Positions 7,346 to 15,636 are shown, counted from the first letter of the stretch. The stretch is DNA of 30,160 nt from a virus (IMGVR_UViG_3300031974_003726:1-30160); one strand, 5' to 3'. Translations and numbers: made by a program. Notes: generated from the sequence alone by a model not told the origin.

Positions 7346-7376
7346 AAAGAGTCGCCAATCGGGCGGCTCTTTTTTT
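7346..7376 (+). terminator. Rho-independent terminator
   Basis: An 8-bp GC-rich stem (7350-7357 with 7363-7370, one G-U) with a 5-base loop is flanked by A-run and T-run (7371-7376) that extend the pairing. It closes the 6789-7322 gene and directly abuts the next late promoter. The A-run on the other side means it could also stop leftward transcription. Confidence 0.88.
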
Positions 7377-7383
7377 ATAAATA
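7376..7383 (+). promoter_or_regulatory. Perfect T4 late promoter TATAAATA
   Basis: TATAAATA is an exact match to the T4 late consensus and shares its first T with the terminator's U-run. Expected start is near 7389; AGGAGG at 7391-7396 then precedes the ATG at 7404. It would drive the 7404-12305 genes. Confidence 0.8.
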
Positions 7384-7403
7384 CAAGAACAGGAGGCGAC
7401 TAG

Positions 7404-7676
7404 ATGCCCACAGCAAAAACTAAGATTCAAGAACACAAACCACTAATTATTGGCCTATCTACAACATGGGTGCTTACGATTCTTGGTTTTGTATGGACAG
7501 CAAGTTCACTCAACACATCATATGACAATCGCATCACGAATCTCGAAGAAGATTTGAATGACGCGGTTCAAAGAATTCAAGAAACAGAAACAGCACAGAC
7601 TCGTATTCTTACTGATCTGGCTGAAATTAAAACAGACATCGCATGGATCCGTAGACAATTGGAGAGATCAGAATGA
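7404..7676 (+). CDS. Small membrane protein, one TM helix plus coiled coil
   Basis: A 90-residue protein. A short basic N-terminus (about residues 1-12) is followed by one hydrophobic helix (about 14-34, IIGLSTTWVLTILGFVW) and then a long acidic coiled-coil-like helix (about 42-88). This suggests a single-pass inner-membrane protein; orientation cannot be fixed, although the basic residues before the helix would favour N-in. It has a perfect late promoter and a strong AGGAGG ribosome site, and overlaps the next gene by 4 bases. Its size and topology would suit a lysis accessory protein or a small membrane adaptor, but no holin or spanin signature is present and I do not assign one. Confidence 0.8.
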   Translation: MPTAKTKIQEHKPLIIGLSTTWVLTILGFVWTASSLNTSYDNRITNLEEDLNDAVQRIQETETAQTRILTDLAEIKTDIAWIRRQLERSE

Positions 7677-8761
7677 GACCTGAAGACGTATCAAAAGAAC
7701 AATACACAAACTGGCTCTTTGAGCAAGCAAGAATGGATCTAGGCCGAAGACCTGCTGAGATCGGTATGACTAAACCTCGCATGGGTAAAGGTATGAAAGG
7801 TATGGGAGAGCCAGGTGAAATGGAATTTCTTATGCCACTTCCAGGTGGAAACCTTCCTGCAATAATGATTCCCCCACCAAGAAGGGCTCTTGATGATTTG
7901 CTCGAAATCTTAGGCGACGGTCCCTTTTTTCCACCAAGAGAGTGGTCAAAAAATATTCAAAGATGGGTTCAAAAGTATGCTGGAAATACACAATTAGGTA
8001 ATAGAATTTTAGACCTTTTTACAAGTAAAACAGGTCAACGACAAATTCCAAGTTGGTATCTAATAATTGAAACAATACTGAAGTTTCAAAGAGGTATGCT
8101 TAGCCCATCAGATATGCTTGCTAGAGGTAGATTTTTGCCAGTTTCAACACTTTTTGATGAGTTAAGAGGCTCTCAAGGTGAGTGGATTAACAGACTTAGA
8201 GGTATATTTTCAGAAGACAACTCTTTTGAAGATATACTGGAATTGTTTGGCCTTCAAGGCTCAAAACTGTATGGTGGATCTAGTTTTGGTTTAATGGATT
8301 GGGAACTCGACATTGTGAATTCAATGGTAGCGGCAATTCAAGAAATAAATCCGTACATAACCTTTGATGTGACTCGCAGAAGACTAAGAGAAATAGTGAG
8401 ATCAGGAGGACTTAACAGATTTTTTGGTGGAGACCAAGAACTTTTAACAAAACTTCGAACAGTGATTGAAGAAATTAAACTTGGGTTTGCTAATGGGGAA
8501 GACTTTGAGTTAACTGCATTGATGGCAAAAATGGCAGAACTTCAAGCCATATTTGCTCAATATGAACAGCATGTGAGTACCCAACTTAAAACGTATCTTG
8601 AATCTTTAGATCTTCCAAGTGAAGAAATTGATAGAATCGTGGCAAACGTAATGCCCGAATTTTTCGTGAATGATAGAAGACCTACCGAAACAATCAATGG
8701 ACAACTAACACTAATTCTAAAGTTTTATCTTAGACACTACAAAAAAGTTCGAGAATTTTGA
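7673..8761 (+). CDS. Large helical late protein A of a four-gene related set
   Basis: A 362-residue protein of unknown function. Its leader contains NWLFE-Q (L15-F16-E17), a capsid-protease-like site, followed by a Met/Gly/Pro-rich linker (about residues 25-70) and a long helical domain. Parts of the helical domain resemble the proteins at 10243 and 11262: a YITFDV strand near the middle, then an RTVIEEIKLGF helix, then QLKTYLESLDLPSEEIDRIV near the C-terminus (compare DLLDTVDLPADVREEVI). I infer an ancient paralogue with the same order of leader, Pro-rich linker and helical body. It overlaps the membrane protein gene by 4 bases. A virion or head-internal role is an inference from the late context. 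Confidence 0.72.
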   Translation: MRPEDVSKEQYTNWLFEQARMDLGRRPAEIGMTKPRMGKGMKGMGEPGEMEFLMPLPGGNLPAIMIPPPRRALDDLLEILGDGPFFPPREWSKNIQRWVQKYAGNTQLGNRILDLFTSKTGQRQIPSWYLIIETILKFQRGMLSPSDMLARGRFLPVSTLFDELRGSQGEWINRLRGIFSEDNSFEDILELFGLQGSKLYGGSSFGLMDWELDIVNSMVAAIQEINPYITFDVTRRRLREIVRSGGLNRFFGGDQELLTKLRTVIEEIKLGFANGEDFELTALMAKMAELQAIFAQYEQHVSTQLKTYLESLDLPSEEIDRIVANVMPEFFVNDRRPTETINGQLTLILKFYLRHYKKVREF

Positions 8762-8804
8762 TAATAACTAAGATACAAAAAAATAAAAAAATAGGACTTG
8801 TGTT

Positions 8805-9869
8805 TTGAAAAAAGCAAAAAAACTATTAGAGCAAATAATTAAAAATCAGATCGCAAAAGATACTGGAATTGGTTTAACCAAAACACAAGCAACTAAAAAA
8901 TTTGCGACTGATTCACCAGTCATTGCTCCTCCAGAAAGAATGTCAATGCCAGATGGTTCAGGTGGTTCAAATTCTCCTTATTGGGTTATTCTTGGATACA
9001 GTATTAATGGTACAACATTTTTAGAAAGACTAGTGGCGCTTGGTGTAGGTGAACCAGAAATTACTGTTCGTCTTGGACAACTTTTTACACCAGAGCAGTT
9101 GCGGGCGATTGCATTAGCACTTTCTTTTGATGCCGGTAGAGCCGATGCAGTTGCAGAGATACTTATAGAACTTATTGTGAAACAGCCAACAAGGGCGGCA
9201 ACCGACAAGCCATCTCCGTATGCTGTTGCTGGTATGAATATGACAAAGGCACAGGTAGCAGAGTTTGATTTGCTATTAAAACGTCTTTTGTTTTTGATTA
9301 ATCCTTCTTCTAATCTAGACTTTATTTCACAACTTCTTTCTTACCTAGAATTGTATTCAGGAGGTTTAGGTTTTATTAATGAAGATGGTGAGTTTGGTTT
9401 TATTTTAAACCTTTTCTTCGGAACGATAAGACGAGATATAAACTTTGATATTCTAGGTGATTTTACAATGCAAGAGTTAATAGAAGCCTTATTACGAGGA
9501 TCATTCACTGGCTCAGATAGATATCCACAAGAACTTTTAGATTTAGGATTTACCGAAGAAGATATTGACAATTTAAGACGAAGATTTTTCAATTATGATT
9601 CAGCATTGACAATCATCAGAAGAAATGACATGTTTAGTAATTTTCTTGAAGCAGGTCTGGGCAATCAATATGCAGAGTGGGTTAACAGCGGAGGTGATGT
9701 TGATGATTTGATTAAAATACTAGAAGACCGGGGGCATTTTCGTATATCTCTTAAAACTGGTCAATTGATTCCCGCAAAAGATAGTAATTTAGATTCATTT
9801 ACTCTAAATGCACTAATGCAAATAATTACACTGTTGAAGTTTATTCGAAATTTAGAATATATCATATAA
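8805..9869 (+). CDS. Large helical late protein B, TTG start
   Basis: A 354-residue protein of unknown function. It starts with TTG at 8805; AGGA at 8793-8796 is well placed, no in-frame ATG lies nearby upstream, and the predicted N-terminus MKKAKKLLE-Q has a leader-like L-L-E site. A Pro/Ser/Gly-rich stretch (about residues 40-60) precedes a helical body rich in Leu/Ile with INFDILGDF near residue 220, which may correspond to the ITFDV strand of its neighbours. Its relationship to proteins A, C and D is weaker than theirs to each other. A 43-base A-rich gap separates it from the preceding gene, and its stop overlaps the next ATG by one base (TAATG). Confidence 0.72.
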   Translation: MKKAKKLLEQIIKNQIAKDTGIGLTKTQATKKFATDSPVIAPPERMSMPDGSGGSNSPYWVILGYSINGTTFLERLVALGVGEPEITVRLGQLFTPEQLRAIALALSFDAGRADAVAEILIELIVKQPTRAATDKPSPYAVAGMNMTKAQVAEFDLLLKRLLFLINPSSNLDFISQLLSYLELYSGGLGFINEDGEFGFILNLFFGTIRRDINFDILGDFTMQELIEALLRGSFTGSDRYPQELLDLGFTEEDIDNLRRRFFNYDSALTIIRRNDMFSNFLEAGLGNQYAEWVNSGGDVDDLIKILEDRGHFRISLKTGQLIPAKDSNLDSFTLNALMQIITLLKFIRNLEYII

Positions 9870-10240
9870 TGAAATCTTACTTTAAACCACTTAAAAAAGT
9901 TTTGATGAAGATTAAGAATTATGACTTTATTCTTGATCTTGCACTTACAGATACGTCGCAAAGACTCGGTTTAATGTTTAGAAAAAGTATGCCAAAGAAT
10001 CGAGGTATGCTTTTTGTTTTTCCTGAAGAGCAACCAAGAAGTTTCACGATGAAAAACTGCAAAATGGATTTAGATATTCTTGGCCTTGACTCAAACGGCT
10101 ACGTCGTTGACAAACAAACCATGTATCATCGAACACAATCAGACTACCCAATTGACAGACCAATCATGTACGCAATAGAACTAAACTCAGGAGTTGCTGA
10201 CACAATTGGAATAAATATTGGTGATCAAATAGGATTATAA
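9869..10240 (+). CDS. DUF192 (UPF0127) family protein
   Basis: A 123-residue protein covering one DUF192 domain. The family signature is clear: GLMFRKSMPKNRGMLFVF (about residues 34-51), then FTMKNCKMDLDILGLD (59-74), GYVVDK, and the C-terminal MYAIELNSGVAD...GINIGDQI. The family is widespread in bacteria and archaea, often exported, and has no settled biochemical role. This copy lacks a signal peptide and begins with a basic segment. It starts inside the stop of the preceding gene (TAATG), so it is translated as part of the late transcript. A late promoter for the next gene lies within its 3' end. Why a DUF192 protein sits among late genes is unclear. Confidence 0.85.
   Translation: MKSYFKPLKKVLMKIKNYDFILDLALTDTSQRLGLMFRKSMPKNRGMLFVFPEEQPRSFTMKNCKMDLDILGLDSNGYVVDKQTMYHRTQSDYPIDRPIMYAIELNSGVADTIGINIGDQIGL
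10210..10217 (+). promoter_or_regulatory. T4-type late promoter inside the DUF192 gene
   Basis: AATAAATA near the 3' end of the DUF192 gene. Expected start is near 10223, followed by AGGA at 10231-10234 and the ATG at 10243. It would give the 10243-12305 paralogue pair an internal late start. Confidence 0.5.
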
Positions 10241-10242
10241 CT

Positions 10243-11235
10243 ATGCATTGGAAACAAAGACTACTACTACTACAAGAAGTAACGATACCACCACCAAGAA
10301 ATTTTGGTGGAAGACCGACACCGATTCGTCCTGGTCCTCGACCAAAACCACCAAAATTGGGAAGAACCCCAACTGGCCAGTTTGTTCCTATTCCAGATAT
10401 TGACACTACAATTCCTCAAAGTGGTTTCTTTGGGGACATGATTCGTTTGATTGCTCAAATTTATAGAGATCAACCAAACAGTCCAATAAAAACGGCGTTC
10501 TTCCGTCAGTTTTCTGAATTTATAAAATCCACTGGCTCTTCATCAGAAATTACCAGTCAACAATTAAATGACCTTCTAAGACACCTAAGACTTTTAGGAG
10601 ATTTTGGCACAGATGTCCAAGTAAATCTAGGAAACCCAACAAGACTTCTTGAATTAATAACCAGTTACAGCGATATGAATCCAGCAGAACTACTACAGTT
10701 TCTTGCCTTGCGTTACGGACTCACCGTCGAAAGACTCGATATCAAAATTAATGCTCAAATAACATTTGATGTGTACAGAGATTGGATGGGTTGGATCGGA
10801 GAAAATGGTCCATTTAACAAAATTATGGAGGATCTTGCAGGCATTGAACCAGAACCACCAAGATACATTTTTGACGAACTTGGCAATCTTCAAAGCATAC
10901 TACTTGGTCTTGGAGGTGAAGGAGCAAATGCAGATGCGATGAGAGTGATACGAGATCAACTTCTTGAATCTATCAACTCAGGTAATGTAGTTGGCATTCT
11001 AGAAAATATGATTAGGTATCACGCACAACTTACAGACATGATGAGTGATATGGTTGATCTACTTGACACCGTAGATTTACCCGCCGACGTTAGAGAAGAA
11101 GTAATTCGTAATTTAGAAACTTTCTATGAAAACTTTACGGCGCCACAATTTGGGGATCCTGACACACCATTCGGTGCTCTAATTAGATATCTAATGGGTG
11201 AAGACTTGCCACCTGAGTTTGAGATTATCAGATAA
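10243..11235 (+). CDS. Helical late protein C, MHWKQRLLLLQE leader
   Basis: A 330-residue protein of unknown function. The leader MHWKQRLLLLQE-V gives L10-Q11-E12, a gp21-like cleavage site. Residues about 15-50 form a Pro/Arg/Gly linker, followed by GQFVPIPDIDTTIPQ and a long helical domain ending in a FYENFTAPQF motif and an acidic tail. It is a clear tandem duplicate of the next gene: the first 12 residues are identical and similarity runs over the whole length, including PNSPIKTAFFRQFSEF, LLQFLALRYG and ENMIRY. AGGA 8 bases before the ATG and a late promoter at 10210 support expression. Probably a structural or head-internal component; no catalytic motif is visible. Confidence 0.8.
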   Translation: MHWKQRLLLLQEVTIPPPRNFGGRPTPIRPGPRPKPPKLGRTPTGQFVPIPDIDTTIPQSGFFGDMIRLIAQIYRDQPNSPIKTAFFRQFSEFIKSTGSSSEITSQQLNDLLRHLRLLGDFGTDVQVNLGNPTRLLELITSYSDMNPAELLQFLALRYGLTVERLDIKINAQITFDVYRDWMGWIGENGPFNKIMEDLAGIEPEPPRYIFDELGNLQSILLGLGGEGANADAMRVIRDQLLESINSGNVVGILENMIRYHAQLTDMMSDMVDLLDTVDLPADVREEVIRNLETFYENFTAPQFGDPDTPFGALIRYLMGEDLPPEFEIIR

Positions 11236-11261
11236 TATTACCATTTATTAGGAACATAACT

Positions 11262-12305
11262 ATGCATTGGAAACAAAGACTATTGCTTTTACAAGAAAAG
11301 ATGATACCACCACCGAGAAGATTTTTTGGTGATAAACCAACACCAATTCGTCCTCGTCCTGGAGCAAAACCATCAAAAATAGGAAGAACCCCAGCCGGAC
11401 AGTTTGTTCCTATTCCAGAAATTGACATAACAATTCCACAAAGCGATTTCTTTCGTGACATGGTAGAACTGATTGCTACTATTCTACAAGATCAACCAGA
11501 TAGTGCGATCAAGACGGCATTCTTTCGGCAGTTTTCTAAATTTTTAAATCCAAATCAAATGGATTCCCCATCAGTTAGCAGTCAACTACTCAATGATCTT
11601 CTTCGTTTCATAAGAGCCTTAGATTTTGCTTCACCTGATGTTCCTGCAAATGTGGGTGATGGACAAAGTATTTTTAGAATACTGTTGCAATATAGTGATA
11701 TGGGCGAAGAAAATCTATTACAATATCTTGCTTTGAGATATGGTATTGGTGTACGTTATGACGAACTTAATCTTAAAGTAAATTGGGAAATAAGTTTTGA
11801 TGTCGATCAAAGGTGGAATAGTTTTATTATGAACAATGCTGCTTTGGATGATTTTTTAGATTCCTTTATGAATCTTCAACCTCGACCAGACAATTACGAT
11901 GAGATTTTAAGTTACATCTCTAACATTCAAACTATACTCTCTGGTTTACCAGGCGATGCTTCCCAAATGTCACAGGCCATTGAAGGCATTCGTGAAAGTC
12001 TTATCTTGTCTATAAGACAAGGCGACATTCTCGGTGTTCTTGAAAACATGATTAGATATCAAACACAACTTACAGATATGTTTAGCAATTTAGTTGAATT
12101 GCTAGACAATGTAGATATGCCTAGCGACGTTCGAGATGAGTTGTATCGTGACCTTACACGTTTCTATGAAAACTTCACAGCGCCACAATTCGAAAACGAT
12201 GACGGTCCATTTGGTGTTCTAATCAGATATCTATTGGGTGAAGATCCACCACCTGATGATCTGAGCGACTATATGTACCCTTACGATCCAGATGAGTTGG
12301 GTTAA
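11262..12305 (+). CDS. Helical late protein D, tandem paralogue of C
   Basis: A 347-residue protein, tandem paralogue of the gene at 10243. The leader MHWKQRLLLLQE-K is identical up to the putative cleavage site, after which the linker and helical body diverge moderately. It has a 26-base gap from its paralogue with AGGA before the ATG, and no late promoter of its own that I can see. The C-terminal tail (PPPDDLSDYMYPYDPDELG) is longer and more acidic than in the partner. It is the last gene of the plus-strand block; its TAA shares bases with the TAA of the convergent methyltransferase gene, and there is no terminator between them. Confidence 0.8.
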   Translation: MHWKQRLLLLQEKMIPPPRRFFGDKPTPIRPRPGAKPSKIGRTPAGQFVPIPEIDITIPQSDFFRDMVELIATILQDQPDSAIKTAFFRQFSKFLNPNQMDSPSVSSQLLNDLLRFIRALDFASPDVPANVGDGQSIFRILLQYSDMGEENLLQYLALRYGIGVRYDELNLKVNWEISFDVDQRWNSFIMNNAALDDFLDSFMNLQPRPDNYDEILSYISNIQTILSGLPGDASQMSQAIEGIRESLILSIRQGDILGVLENMIRYQTQLTDMFSNLVELLDNVDMPSDVRDELYRDLTRFYENFTAPQFENDDGPFGVLIRYLLGEDPPPDDLSDYMYPYDPDELG

Positions 12306-13906
12306 GGTTTCCAGAAAACAAACACTGGCTCGTACTTAAGGTACTGCCCCTTCACTTGACAATAATTCTTGCACTTGGGAATACCGTTTTCATCTAATCG
12401 GTTTTGACCAGGCATTGATGCCATTGCCATCTTAAGAAAACCTTTGTACTCCATACCGAGAGATTCAAGAATCTTCTTCGAGTCTTCTTCGAGTGGCATG
12501 TACTCTTTACCCATCAGAATGTCAGCAATGTTCCAGAGAAGATATCTTTGCGGACGCAGATACTCAACCGCCGTCTCAAGCGTTGGTCGCAAGAACCCGT
12601 CTACCCACCCTTGATAGCCTGGATAACGCTGATACGACTGTTTAGCGTCATCTGCGTAGCCCTCACGGTTGAAGTATGGGGGCGATGTGAATACAAGATC
12701 AAGTTTACCCTTGTGCTTCTGAAAGTCTGGATTGTTCTTGATGTCTTCGGCACACTCATCGAATGTCTCAAATGTATTCGAGTGACTGAATACACCATTG
12801 CCACGATATGTATTTTCGTTGAAGAAGTTGGCAAGATAGTCGTAGCGACTTATGCCTTCTTTCGGGATCTGATTTTCTGGATTAGGATCTGTGCCAATAT
12901 AGTGAATCCGACGATCATCCCGTACGGACATAGCACCAAGAATACGACCGCCCCAGCCCGATGACGGATCATAAATTCGAATAGTTTCTTGATCTTTGAC
13001 ATGTTCCGTGAACCTTTCATAGAGATACTTTGCAGTCATAGGCGGAAAGTTTACTGCGACTTGAATGTAACCAATCTTGAATGCAGTAAACGCTTTCGGA
13101 AACACCTTGTGACCAAGTTTGAATAAACGAAGAATGTAAACGTGATCGGCTTTCAAATCATTCACATCAATATTAGAAATGTTTCGTTCTGTAAAGCAAC
13201 CTCGATCATACAATACTTTGACTTGTTCAGCACTCAGAGAGAGTTGCTTTGATTGATCGATTTGATAATAGCCTGTAGACAATCCTTCAGACTCTTCTTT
13301 TTCACTAATCCAATAATCGTAACCCATTGACTCCATGAGTTTTTTGTTTTGACAACACTTCTCACAGAAATCAAAACCACTATCTGCACTAATAATGTTT
13401 GATGGATCACCAAGTTTCATTGTGTGGCTGTAGTGATAGAAACTATCTCGTTTGAAATGTCGTTGACTACCCTTGACCATTCTCTCAAGAAACTTATCAT
13501 CGTTGAACATGTCATATACAGAATGACCATCGCTTTTGATGTTGTAGTTGATTCTTGCTTTCATCATAGTCGGAAAGAATTGATCAACTTCTGTGCCTGC
13601 TCTCGCTGTGTTGAGAATAACATCGTTCTTTTTACCGAACGAACAGCCAAGTTTGTCTGTGTATTCAAACTTGTGAACAGGGTGCGATGACAATGAGTTG
13701 AAAGACTTTACAATTTTCTTTTCGTCTGCACCAGATCGAGGCGGGCAACCGTATCTATCCCAAGACTCAAGCATAGTTTTACGATAGTCAATCACCCACT
13801 GCCGAAATTCATCTTGAGACATATCAAGAAGTTCTTCAAAAAAAACATTGATGCTTGATTGAAGAACGTGTTCATTTTTTTCAAAGAAATATTTTTCCAC
13901 TGTCAC
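12302..13906 (-). CDS. Putative DNA N6-adenine/N4-cytosine methyltransferase (TSPPY type)
   Basis: About 534 residues. The C-terminal half is a SAM-dependent methyltransferase. Motif I is DPSSGWGGRILG (about residues 313-324), followed by the acidic GTDPNPE strand. The catalytic motif IV is TSPPYF (about 407-412). TSPPY indicates amino-methylation of adenine or N4-cytosine; the target site cannot be read. The N-terminal 300 residues are unfamiliar and contain FCEKCC near 180, possibly a metal site or target-recognition part. I chose GTG at 13906, which makes a 4-base GTGA overlap with the upstream stop and has AAAGG just before it. TTG at 13918, four codons earlier, is the alternative. It may protect phage DNA against restriction or mark it; no cognate nuclease gene is seen. 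Confidence 0.82.
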   Translation of the reverse strand: MTVEKYFFEKNEHVLQSSINVFFEELLDMSQDEFRQWVIDYRKTMLESWDRYGCPPRSGADEKKIVKSFNSLSSHPVHKFEYTDKLGCSFGKKNDVILNTARAGTEVDQFFPTMMKARINYNIKSDGHSVYDMFNDDKFLERMVKGSQRHFKRDSFYHYSHTMKLGDPSNIISADSGFDFCEKCCQNKKLMESMGYDYWISEKEESEGLSTGYYQIDQSKQLSLSAEQVKVLYDRGCFTERNISNIDVNDLKADHVYILRLFKLGHKVFPKAFTAFKIGYIQVAVNFPPMTAKYLYERFTEHVKDQETIRIYDPSSGWGGRILGAMSVRDDRRIHYIGTDPNPENQIPKEGISRYDYLANFFNENTYRGNGVFSHSNTFETFDECAEDIKNNPDFQKHKGKLDLVFTSPPYFNREGYADDAKQSYQRYPGYQGWVDGFLRPTLETAVEYLRPQRYLLWNIADILMGKEYMPLEEDSKKILESLGMEYKGFLKMAMASMPGQNRLDENGIPKCKNYCQVKGQYLKYEPVFVFWKP

Positions 13907-14232
13907 TTGCCTTTCCAATACCTATCAGCCAATTGATACTGACGTTTCTCTGCTTCTTTTTCACCATCACCTTGCCACTTGTCTGTATACCATTGTTGCA
14001 CATGAACCATTTCGTGCATTACTGTAGCAACGGTGTCACGAAGAGATTGCTCTGTGCATACTTTGATTCGATACTCTTTGTCACCTATCTTTTCTGTCTC
14101 GCCCCAACAGTTCAAATCTTTGACGGGGTGAAGATAGATTGTTACATCATCAAGGCTATGCTCTCGAACAAACCATTCAACTATATTTAGGAATAATTTC
14201 TTGAGGGGCTGAGCCTCGAATACCTTTATCAT
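13903..14232 (-). CDS. Small HExxH metallopeptidase-like protein
   Basis: About 109 residues. VMHEMVHVQQW gives H73-E74-x-x-H77, a zincin-type zinc site in a helix, preceded by a beta-rich half containing YRIKVCTEQ. It looks like the core of a SprT/zincin-like minimal peptidase, with a Lys-rich C-terminal helix. I place the start at ATG 14232 because it forms the 4-base ATGA overlap used throughout this operon; a GTG three codons upstream (14241) is also open. It lies between gene 41 and the methyltransferase on the same transcript. The substrate is unknown. It is not obviously related to the other HExxH protein at 6150 beyond the motif. Confidence 0.72.
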   Translation of the reverse strand: MIKVFEAQPLKKLFLNIVEWFVREHSLDDVTIYLHPVKDLNCWGETEKIGDKEYRIKVCTEQSLRDTVATVMHEMVHVQQWYTDKWQGDGEKEAEKRQYQLADRYWKGK

Positions 14233-15599
14233 ATATTCCACCCTTCGAAGTTTGTCTTCTCAAACTTGCTATCAAGACCAAGATCTTCTGATTGTGGTGA
14301 TTGAATCAAAGTTTGTGCCGAGTCTTCAAGGTCATAGAATTTCATCTTTGGCTTATCAAGACCGACCACAAACTTTTTGTTCATGTTAGGATCACCATAG
14401 CGATTCTTCAACTGCTTGATCATAATCTGACCAAGTTTTTCAAGTTCTTCTGTTGTGATCAAAGCAAACATAAAGTCAGCCGTCGCAGGCAGACCGAATG
14501 ACTCAGAGGTATCTTCAAGACTCACATCAGAGTTTGAATAGCCTGAGCGATTCGTTTGTGTCGCTGTAATAATAGGTACGTTCATCTCTACAGCAAGCCC
14601 CCTCAGTTCTTCTGCAATCGCTTTGATAAACGTGTAAGAGTTCACAGACGAACCTGCTTTGAATCTTGCAGATGCACAGATGTTGAGATAGTCAATAAAG
14701 ATGATGTCTGGTATAAAGTTTCTCTTGATCTTTAGTTCTTCAAGCAAGGATCGAAAGTGCATCACATTGGCTACAGCAGTAGGATACTCTTTGACAATCA
14801 AACGACCAGTCACGTTCTTGGTCGCTCTCTGAAGTTTACGATCATACATTTCTTTAGGCAAAGTCTTGAGTGTGTCAAGCGTGATGTCCATCATGTTCGC
14901 ATCAATACGTTCTGCGATTCGTTCCTCTGCCATCTCACAAGTGATATACAAGACTCGCTTGTTTTGTTTTAAACAGGCACTTGCATGATGACAGAGGAAC
15001 ATTGACTTGCCGACACCTGTACCAGCCATAACAACGTTAAGTGTTTTGTTCGGAATACCGCCACCAGTAATCTTGTTCAACAGATCAATGTCAAACTCAG
15101 TTCTGGTTTCGACACGATGATAAAAATCAAATCGCTCATCAGAGTCTTCAATATAATCGTGACCAATATGAGAATCAAAAGAGATTGCTAGTGCATCAGA
15201 AAGAATTTGAGGAATCGCATTTTCACTCTGCTTGTCATCTTTACCATCAATGATGGTGATAGAGTTCATAATGGCATTGTACACAGCCTTATCTTTGCAA
15301 AAGGCTTCAGACTCTTTCAACAACCACTCATCATTTGGCTCAACATCACTAAACTCATCAATGAGTGTGACACATTCTTGATGAATGTTCTCGTTAATGT
15401 TTTTGTTTTTGTCAAGAGCGATCTTCAACGCATCAGATGTTGGTAAAGAATTAAACTCTTCAACAAAAGATTTGATGGCTTGAAACACAATCTTCTCAGT
15501 CTCATTGAGAAAGTATTCGTCTTTTAGAAATGGCAATGTCTTGCGGCAATACTCGTCTTTCTGAACAAGATTGCTTAGAATGATTCTTTCAATACTCAT
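14229..15599 (-). CDS. 41: Replicative DNA helicase, T4 gp41-like (DnaB family)
   Basis: A 456-residue hexameric 5'-3' helicase of the phage replisome; T4 gp41 (475 residues) unwinds DNA ahead of the polymerase and partners with primase gp61. The N-terminus MSIERIILSNLVQKDEYC aligns with what I recall of the T4 protein (MVEIILSHL), which fixes the start. Walker A is GTGVGKS (residues 193-199). Walker B is IIFIDYLN (299-306, D303), followed by a helix and the ATQTNRSGYS segment typical of DnaB motif 4. The gene has its own near-consensus promoter whose predicted start coincides with the ATG, and no Shine-Dalgarno sequence. Its stop overlaps the next gene by 4 bases. In T4, 41 lies close to uvsX; here ten glycan genes separate them. 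Confidence 0.95.
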   Translation of the reverse strand: MSIERIILSNLVQKDEYCRKTLPFLKDEYFLNETEKIVFQAIKSFVEEFNSLPTSDALKIALDKNKNINENIHQECVTLIDEFSDVEPNDEWLLKESEAFCKDKAVYNAIMNSITIIDGKDDKQSENAIPQILSDALAISFDSHIGHDYIEDSDERFDFYHRVETRTEFDIDLLNKITGGGIPNKTLNVVMAGTGVGKSMFLCHHASACLKQNKRVLYITCEMAEERIAERIDANMMDITLDTLKTLPKEMYDRKLQRATKNVTGRLIVKEYPTAVANVMHFRSLLEELKIKRNFIPDIIFIDYLNICASARFKAGSSVNSYTFIKAIAEELRGLAVEMNVPIITATQTNRSGYSNSDVSLEDTSESFGLPATADFMFALITTEELEKLGQIMIKQLKNRYGDPNMNKKFVVGLDKPKMKFYDLEDSAQTLIQSPQSEDLGLDSKFEKTNFEGWNI

Positions 15600-15606
15600 G
15601 TAAAAG

Positions 15607-15634
15607 AGTATACCTCATTTACTACATTAGTCAA
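15607..15634 (-). promoter_or_regulatory. Near-consensus sigma70-type promoter of gene 41, leaderless
   Basis: On the minus strand TTGACT (15634-15629), a 16-bp spacer, and TATACT (15612-15607). The transcription start, about 7 bases past the -10, falls on 15600-15599, which is the base before or the A of the ATG. No ribosome binding site is present, so the helicase message should be leaderless or nearly so. Confidence 0.75.
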
Positions 15635-15636
15635 GT

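Noticed and set aside
7404-7676. Holin or spanin assignment for the small membrane protein
   Set aside because: One TM helix plus coiled coil is too generic; no endolysin or lysis partner lies next to it.
12548-12964. Plus-strand open frame of 138 codons opposite the methyltransferase
   Set aside because: It is a shadow of a well-supported gene, with Cys/Ile-rich composition unlike the real proteins and no ribosome site.
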